Position numbers and translations under genes: made by a program. Of a stretch of DNA of 31,862 bases, positions 27,131 to 31,862 are shown piece after piece. The notes beneath the pieces were generated by a model. It saw nothing but the letters and a program-made list of their open reading frames with translations. It was not told the origin of the DNA and did not search any database. The DNA lies in NCBI GenBank assembly GCA_046758065.1, contig JBHHZM010000022.1, positions 1 through 31,862 on the forward strand, read 5' to 3'. Position 1 is the stretch's first letter; the number at the start of each line of letters is the position of its first letter. The DNA comes from JBHHZM01 sp046758065 (GTDB taxonomy: Bacteria > Pseudomonadota > Alphaproteobacteria > JAAXGF01).

Positions 27131-27760
27131 ATGCCAAACGTGTCGTGGCGTATGAAGGGGAAGCACCTTAAGAATTGCAACTGTGCTTTCGGTTGCCCTT
27201 GTGATTTCAACGCACCACCGACCTACGGCCCCTGCGAGGGCATGGTGGGCATGCATATTGACGAAGGCAACTTTGGTGATGTCCGTCTCGACGGTCTTCG
27301 CTGGGCTGCTACCTACCATTGGCCCGGCCCTCTTCACGAGGGCAACGGCACACTTTTGGCCATCATCGACGAGCGGGCCGATGAGGCGCAAAGGAATGCT
27401 TTGCTGACCATTCTTTCGGGACAAGAGCAGGTTGAGGGTACCTTCTTCCACATTATAAGCATGATCGTCAGCACCATGCTCGAACCGAAGTTCTTGCCGA
27501 TTGATTTTGAGTTCGATCTCGATGGCCGTACCGCGCGAATGTCGGTGCCTGGCGTATTCGAAACAACATCGGAGCCAATCAAAAACCCAGTTACGGGAGA
27601 TCCTCATCGCATCAGTGTCAAAATCCCTCAAGGCTTCGAGTACGAGGAAGCCGAGATCGCGAGCGCTACAGTCAAGGGCATGGGCGAGATCGAGTTTGAC
27701 CACACCGACTGCCACAGCTCACTTGCCGACGTTACCTTTACACAATCGGGGCTTGCCTAG
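27131..27760 (+). CDS. DUF1326-family protein
   Basis: A 209-residue protein of unknown function. The N-terminus holds a Cys cluster, KNCNCAFGCPCDFNAPP (Cys16, Cys18, Cys22, Cys24) plus Cys35, the family hallmark, which could bind a metal; this is an inference. There is no signal peptide or membrane helix. A strong purine-rich site (GGGGGAAGGG) lies a few bases before the ATG. Codon choice and base composition are visibly less GC-rich than in the flanking rnhA and peroxiredoxin genes, suggesting recent acquisition. It lies alone, next to a MITE-like element. Confidence 0.85.
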   Translation: MPNVSWRMKGKHLKNCNCAFGCPCDFNAPPTYGPCEGMVGMHIDEGNFGDVRLDGLRWAATYHWPGPLHEGNGTLLAIIDERADEAQRNALLTILSGQEQVEGTFFHIISMIVSTMLEPKFLPIDFEFDLDGRTARMSVPGVFETTSEPIKNPVTGDPHRISVKIPQGFEYEEAEIASATVKGMGEIEFDHTDCHSSLADVTFTQSGLA

Positions 27761-27886
27761 GATAACGGACACATTGTTTCGTAAATGCTGAGGCGATGTC
27801 CTGGGTGAACTTGAGAGACGCGCGGGCCGGAATCTTCCGTTCTATTTGCGTGGGACCCGGCTAATGCACGTCCAAATACAGATCAA

Positions 27887-28155
27887 CTAGAGCGAGATGT
27901 GATGAGATCGGATCGATTCTGTTTCCCGGGCAGGCCGAGGTGACCCGCCAGGAGGCGCGCGCGGCGCGATGCGGGGACATCGGGCAAGCGCGCCGGCGTC
28001 CGCCGCCCGGAAACCCGAAGGGACGGGCGCATTGGCGCCAAACCCTGCGGGCTTCGGCTGGCCCGTACCTCCTGGTATGGGCGGCGCCAAACCCCTTGAC
28101 CTTGTCGCAAATGCGCTCCGTCAGAATGGTTCTATCTCATCAGATCGCGCTCTAG
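27887..28155. mobile_element. MITE-like element with ~35-bp terminal inverted repeats
   Basis: The left end (27887-27921) begins CTAGAGCGAGATGTGATG and the right end (28122-28155), read inverted, begins CTAGAGCGCGATCTGATG. The two arms agree at most positions over 34-35 bases. The outermost CTAG is itself a palindrome, so it may be a target duplication or part of the repeat. The ~200-base interior is GC-rich, contains GCGCCAAACCC twice (around 28035 and 28084), and has no transposase; short frames inside lack a ribosome binding site. The structure fits a non-autonomous miniature element or an alphaproteobacterial dispersed repeat. Confidence 0.65.
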
Positions 28156-28418
28156 AGGTCCGTTCGTGGTTACAGGCGGAAGAAGGCGGGTGGTCAGCCG
28201 GGAGTCCGCTTTCACCCGGTCAGGGGACGTAGCGCACGGGCGCGAACCCGACTGTCCTGGATACGTGCATCACCAAGCGGTGTGACGCCGAGGAACCGCA
28301 CCCATGCTTACTCATGGCCGGGCTCGATCCGCCCATCCATGGTCATCGCAACGGCTCTCGGCATGTCCGGATCGGATCCGGGCATGCCCGGAGAAAGTCC
28401 GCGGGCGCCCGTTGGGAG
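28156..28418. other. Intergenic stretch after the MITE-like element
   Basis: With the 126 bases before the MITE-like element (27761-27886), this completes about 660 bases without a gene between the DUF1326 and peroxiredoxin genes. Apart from the dispersed repeat at 28314-28404 I see nothing recognisable: no tRNA-like fold, no credible frame. Confidence 0.5.
28314..28404. repeat. Dispersed palindromic intergenic repeat
   Basis: Contains ATGGCCGGGCTCGATCCGCC and a region 28365-28395 built of TCCGGATCGGATCCGG and CCGGGCATGCCCGG, the second being a perfect palindrome. It is the same general class as the element at 18526-18620 (pieces centred on gccgg-atc-ccggc) and lies just beyond the peroxiredoxin stop. 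Confidence 0.55.
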
Positions 28419-28901
28419 CTAGGCGTCGCCCAGCAGCGTCTCGGCGTCGCTCACCTTGAGCCCCGTGCCGTCCTCGACGTGCAGCGCCTTGACCACGCCG
28501 TCTTCGACCAGCATCGAGTAGCGCTGCGAACGCAGGCCGAACCCCCGCGCCGTGAGATCGAGGTCGAGACCCGCCGCGCGGGTAAAGTTGGCGCTGCCGT
28601 CGGCCAGCATCATGACCTTGTCGCCGACGTTCTGATCTCTGCCCCAGGCGCCCATGACGAAAGCGTCGTTGACCGAAACGCAGGCGATCGTGTCGACGCC
28701 CTTCTCCCGAAGGCGGTCGGCGGCGGCGACGAAGCCGGGGAGATGCTGCGCCGAGCAGGTCGGCGTGAACGCGCCGGGAAGCCCGAACACGGCGACTCGC
28801 TTGCCGCGAAACAATTCGTCCGAAGAAATCGCGGCCGGCCCGTCGTCGGTCATGTGATGGAAGGTCGCGGAAGGGGCGCGGTCGCCCACTCTTATGGTCA
28901 T
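28419..28901 (-). CDS. Peroxiredoxin, Prx5 type
   Basis: A 160-residue thiol peroxidase of the Prx5 (AhpE/Prx5-like) group, reducing H2O2 and alkyl hydroperoxides. The peroxidatic Cys49 lies in FGLPGAFTPTCSAQHLPGF, the diagnostic Prx5 sequence. The conserved Arg region is FGLRSQRYSMLVEDG. No second conserved Cys is evident near the C-terminus, so it may depend on glutathione or glutaredoxin. The ATG at 28901 follows GAGGAGA; the longer frame upstream is not conserved. The gene follows the DsbD-family gene on the same strand with 114 bases between. Confidence 0.93.
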   Translation of the reverse strand: MTIRVGDRAPSATFHHMTDDGPAAISSDELFRGKRVAVFGLPGAFTPTCSAQHLPGFVAAADRLREKGVDTIACVSVNDAFVMGAWGRDQNVGDKVMMLADGSANFTRAAGLDLDLTARGFGLRSQRYSMLVEDGVVKALHVEDGTGLKVSDAETLLGDA

Positions 28902-29015
28902 GGTGTCTCCTCTCTCCGGGTTCGAGGCGTCCGCCCCGACGTCGCTTGATAGAATGATTAAAAGCGAACCCGCTGGCGATCGCAAGGCGGTCGTGGCTTG
29001 CGCGGCGCCCGCGCG

Positions 29016-31148
29016 CTATTTCGCCTTCGCCAAGGTGCTGCCGGCGCGGTCGAAGGCGGCGACCACCGCATCCTCGGTCAGAATCTCGGGCAGCGGCAGC
29101 CCGTGCGGCAGCGCCGGTCCGTAGACCGCGTTGAACGGAATGCCGAAGCGACCGAAGCCCTCCAGATAAGCCGCGATTGCGGGATTGGGCAGGGTCCAGT
29201 CGGCGCGCATCGCCACGATCTGACCGCTCGTGAGGCGGTTCGCCACTGCACCGCGATCGAGCACTGTGCGCTGGTTGAACTGACAGGTAATGCACCAGTC
29301 GGCGGTGACGTTGACCAGCACCGTCTTGCCCGCGGCGAGTAGCTCCGGGATCGCCGCTTGGTCGAAGGGTTGCCAGATTTCGTCGGCGGCCGCGGGCGGG
29401 ACGGGCGCGCCGTCGCGGCCGAGTTGTCCCGGCGCGACGAAGGCGAGGACGATGAGAGCGGTGAGCGCGGCCGCCATCACCAGACGCCGCAACCGGCCGA
29501 CGCCGCCCCACAGCACGAGCGTCGCGCCGAGCATCAGCGCCGCGACGACGAGCGCCGCCGTGATTCCCGCCTGCGCCGCCAGCACCGTTATCAGCCAGAC
29601 TGCGGTCGCGGCGAGCAGAACGCCGAGAATACGTCGCAGAACGCCCATCCACGCCCCCGGGTTCGGCAGCCGGGTCGCGAGGCCCGGAAAGGCCGCGACC
29701 GCGAGATAGGGGGTCGCCATCCCGAGGCCGAGCGCGGCGAACACGGTGACGATCTCGAGCGGGCCCCGGGCGAGGGCGAAGCCGACGGCGGTGCCGAGGA
29801 ACGGCGCCGAGCACGGCGTCGCCAGCACGGTGGCGAAGGCGCCGCTCAGGAAATGGCCGGGTACGCTGTCGTGTTGTCTGCTGCCCCCGAGGTTGGCGAG
29901 CCATGCCGGCAATGGCAGCTCGTAGAAACCCCACAGGTTGCAGGCGAACAGCGTCAGTATCGCGATCAGCGCGACCAGGAAAAGCGGTTCCTGGAACTGG
30001 ATTCCCCAGCCCACCGCCAGCCCCGCCGCCTTGAGAGCAATGACGAGCCCGGCGAGCAGAAGAAACGATACGACGATGCCCGCCGCGGCGGCGGCGAAGC
30101 GCGTGACCACGCGGCGCCGTGCCGCTCCCGCCATGCCGATCACCCCGATCAGCTTGAGCGAAAGGACGGGTAGCACACAGGGCATCAGATTGAGAATCAG
30201 ACCGCCGAGAAAGGCGAGGCCGAGGATCGCGGCGAGCGCGCCGACGTCGAAGCTCTCGGCGGCCCCGGCAACGCCGGCGAGCGTTTGTTCGACCGCATGC
30301 GATCGGTCGACCAGGGTGAACGTCAGCGGCACGCCGACGAGCGGATCGCCGTTGCGGTTCGCCGGCGCGGCGAGGCGGAACACCGCCTCGACGCCACCCT
30401 CGCGCAGTTCGACCTCGGGCGGCCGGAACGTGAACGCATCGGGGCCTTCGACGAACAGATCGGGCGCGGCGAAAGGAACCGGCGATCGCGCGATGACGCG
30501 GAGCAGCCGATCGGCGCCGGTCCCGCCGATCTCGGCGGCGATGACTTTCGGATCGCCTGCCAGGGGCGGGCCCGGCACCCGGGCCGAGAACCGCGCGACC
30601 AGATCGGCGTAAACGGTCGGCGCCGCCGGCCCTGCCGGCAGATCGAGCGTGAGTTCGGCCCGCATCGGCACGCAGATCTCTTCGCAGGCGACGTAGTCGA
30701 CGGCGGCGCGCAGCGCGAGCGGCGCGGCTGCGTCGACGGAGCGCACCGTGAGCGGCAACACGACCTCGCCGGTGTAGCCGTTACTGACGAGGTCGCCGAA
30801 CTGAACGAAGCGCTCGGGCGCCGGCCAGACGATGTCGGCCGAGTCGAGGTTGGTCGATTCGCTCCAGTCGATGACCGGCGGGAACCCCGCATCGCCGGGT
30901 GTTTTCCAATAAATCTTCCACTTGTCCGCGAGCCTGAACTGGAGACCGAGCGCCGCCACACCGCCCTGCCCCAGCGCGCTCTGTGCCGAGATCAGGCGCA
31001 CCTCGGTGACGTCGGTGCGGGCCCAGGCGCTCGCCGCAGCGCTTCCCTCGGCCGCCGCGCGCGCGTTCGCCGTCGCGGCGAAGGCGCAGAAAACCACGCT
31101 TCCGGTTGCGATCCAGCGCCTCAGAGTGTTTCTGGTCAGACCAAACAT
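29016..31148 (-). CDS. DsbD-family protein-disulfide reductase (ScsB/DsbD-like)
   Basis: A 710-residue inner-membrane electron conduit that carries reducing equivalents from cytoplasmic thioredoxin to periplasmic thiol proteins. Order of domains: signal peptide (1-31), a periplasmic beta-sandwich alpha-like domain (about 40-290), about eight membrane helices (310-590), and a C-terminal thioredoxin domain with ADWCITCQFN (Cys619, Cys622). The membrane redox pair is Cys324 (NLMPCVLPVL) and Cys446 (TPCSAPFLGT). The large N-terminal region resembles the ScsB branch more than E. coli DsbD. The neighbouring Prx gene and the dsbA-like gene at 10.4 kb are possible partners. Confidence 0.92.
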   Translation of the reverse strand: MFGLTRNTLRRWIATGSVVFCAFAATANARAAAEGSAAASAWARTDVTEVRLISAQSALGQGGVAALGLQFRLADKWKIYWKTPGDAGFPPVIDWSESTNLDSADIVWPAPERFVQFGDLVSNGYTGEVVLPLTVRSVDAAAPLALRAAVDYVACEEICVPMRAELTLDLPAGPAAPTVYADLVARFSARVPGPPLAGDPKVIAAEIGGTGADRLLRVIARSPVPFAAPDLFVEGPDAFTFRPPEVELREGGVEAVFRLAAPANRNGDPLVGVPLTFTLVDRSHAVEQTLAGVAGAAESFDVGALAAILGLAFLGGLILNLMPCVLPVLSLKLIGVIGMAGAARRRVVTRFAAAAAGIVVSFLLLAGLVIALKAAGLAVGWGIQFQEPLFLVALIAILTLFACNLWGFYELPLPAWLANLGGSRQHDSVPGHFLSGAFATVLATPCSAPFLGTAVGFALARGPLEIVTVFAALGLGMATPYLAVAAFPGLATRLPNPGAWMGVLRRILGVLLAATAVWLITVLAAQAGITAALVVAALMLGATLVLWGGVGRLRRLVMAAALTALIVLAFVAPGQLGRDGAPVPPAAADEIWQPFDQAAIPELLAAGKTVLVNVTADWCITCQFNQRTVLDRGAVANRLTSGQIVAMRADWTLPNPAIAAYLEGFGRFGIPFNAVYGPALPHGLPLPEILTEDAVVAAFDRAGSTLAKAK

Positions 31149-31201
31149 CGCGTTTTCGCCAGGCGGTGTCCATCGTGGACGGACGAGACGATTCTCTGGG
31201 G

Positions 31202-31230
31202 TATATAGTTTTTTGCTGAGGGTTTGTCAC
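31202..31230 (-). promoter_or_regulatory. Candidate promoter of the DsbD-family gene
   Basis: On the minus strand GTGACA (31225-31230), a 17-base spacer and TATATA (31202-31207), giving a leader of about 47 bases. The AT-rich patch stands out in the 131-base divergent gap shared with the yqgE gene. A plus-strand promoter for yqgE probably overlaps it but is less clear. Confidence 0.5.
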
Positions 31231-31279
31231 CGATATGAGATACTGAAGGGCGTGGAAAACGACGGAGTGTCCACGGACG

Positions 31280-31861
31280 ATGGCCAGGGATGAGTTCGAC
31301 GAAGGGACGGGTTATTTCGAGGGGCATATGCTCGTCGCCATGCCCCAGATGTCCGATCCGCGCTTTGAACGGTCCGTGATCTACCTCTGCGCCCACAGCT
31401 CCGAAGGGGCGATGGGGCTCGTCGTCAACAAGCTGGTCGATACCATCACCTTCCCCGACCTGCTGCAGCAGCTCAACATCGAGGTCGAGGGCGATACCGA
31501 ACCGATCCGCGTGCATTTCGGCGGGCCGGTCGAGTCCGGGCGCGGCTTCGTGCTGCATTCGGACGATTACGTCCAGGAATCGACGCTGGTCATCAACGAA
31601 GGCATCGCGCTGACGGCGACGGTCGACGTGTTGCGCGCCATCGCCCACGGCGAGGGTCCGAGGCGCAGTCTGCTGGCGCTCGGTTATGCGGGCTGGGCGC
31701 CGGGTCAACTCGACGCCGAGGTCCAGGCCAACGGCTGGCTGCAGGTGCCGCCCGACGAGGATCTGATCTTCGGCGCCAACCTCGACAACAAGTGGGAACG
31801 GGCGATCAACAAGATCGGCATCGACCTTTCGTTGCTGTCCCCGACCGCGGGCCGCGCCTAG
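31280..31861 (+). CDS. YqgE/AlgH family (DUF179) protein
   Basis: A 193-residue protein of the UPF0301 family. Visible conserved blocks are GHMLVAMPQMSDPRFERSV, SSEGAMGLVVNKL, RVHFGGPVESGRGFVLH and LALGYAGWAPGQLDAE. The fold is known, but the molecular role is unclear; AlgH was named for an effect on alginate gene expression in Pseudomonas. I use the ATG at 31280, though the motif would also allow a slightly later start. The stop codon ends one base before the window end. It is divergent from the DsbD-family gene. Confidence 0.92.
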   Translation: MARDEFDEGTGYFEGHMLVAMPQMSDPRFERSVIYLCAHSSEGAMGLVVNKLVDTITFPDLLQQLNIEVEGDTEPIRVHFGGPVESGRGFVLHSDDYVQESTLVINEGIALTATVDVLRAIAHGEGPRRSLLALGYAGWAPGQLDAEVQANGWLQVPPDEDLIFGANLDNKWERAINKIGIDLSLLSPTAGRA

Positions 31862-31862
31862 C

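Noticed and set aside
27883..28110. Short open frames inside the MITE-like element
   Set aside because: No ribosome binding site, both strands are open because of GC bias, and the interior is better explained as repeat DNA.
28156..28313. Possible tRNA or attachment site beside the MITE-like element
   Set aside because: I could not form a cloverleaf or find a T-loop with correct spacing, and no integrase gene is present.
28312..29934. 540-codon minus-strand frame across the peroxiredoxin and the 3' half of the DsbD-family gene
   Set aside because: Arg/Gly/Ala-rich alternative register of two well-identified genes; it also runs through a dispersed repeat.

Overview
The window is GC-rich (roughly two-thirds G+C by eye) and almost fully coding. 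It looks like chromosomal DNA of an alphaproteobacterium, probably Rhodospirillales-like. Four things suggest this: a separate Fo operon ordered atpI-atpB-atpE-atpF'-atpF with a b' subunit and no F1 genes beside it; the block mutY / DUF721 / dsbA-like / smc; the block ispH-thrB-rnhA followed by a peroxiredoxin; and a GTTC-N7-GTTC LexA-type box. The placement rests on gene content and order only; no rRNA or tRNA gene was found.

Layout. 1-690: 3' part of a Tat-exported intradiol dioxygenase. 0.98-3.34 kb: lytic transglycosylase overlapping moaB. 3.34-4.62 kb (minus): two overlapping glycosyltransferase-like genes of the rSAM/selenodomain-associated type. 4.76-5.85 kb: a PA0069-type radical SAM gene, divergent from them, with a candidate LexA operator over its promoter. 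5.9-7.9 kb: CPA2 cation/proton antiporter overlapping rnhB. 7.9-9.7 kb (minus): His-rich cytochrome c and mutY. 9.8-14.5 kb: DUF721 (DciA-like), DsbA-like thioredoxin and SMC. 14.57-17.04 kb: Fo ATP synthase operon behind a near-consensus promoter.

17.04-18.67 kb is a degenerate zone: a 5'-truncated nitrilase, an intact RidA-family gene of lower GC, a probable reverse-transcriptase C-terminal remnant and several dispersed palindromic repeats. 18.68-23.5 kb (minus) is a complete gcvT-gcvH-gcvP glycine cleavage operon led by a sigma70-like promoter and a tandem glycine riboswitch. 23.5-24.3 kb (minus): a lipoprotein and a double CDGSH protein. 24.5-26.9 kb: ispH, thrB and rnhA. 27.1-28.4 kb looks inserted: a lower-GC DUF1326 gene, a MITE-like element of about 270 bp with ~35-bp terminal inverted repeats, and a dispersed repeat. 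28.4-31.1 kb (minus): peroxiredoxin and a DsbD-family protein. A divergent yqgE/algH gene ends one base before the window end.

Most genes are core functions: cell-wall remodelling, cofactor synthesis, DNA repair and chromosome maintenance, ATP synthesis, C1/glycine metabolism, isoprenoid and threonine synthesis, and thiol redox. I see no CRISPR array, prophage, intact transposase or obvious defence or biosynthetic cluster. The least ordinary signals are the LexA-type box at the radical SAM gene, the MITE-like element, and the gene-remnant zone between the atp and gcv operons.
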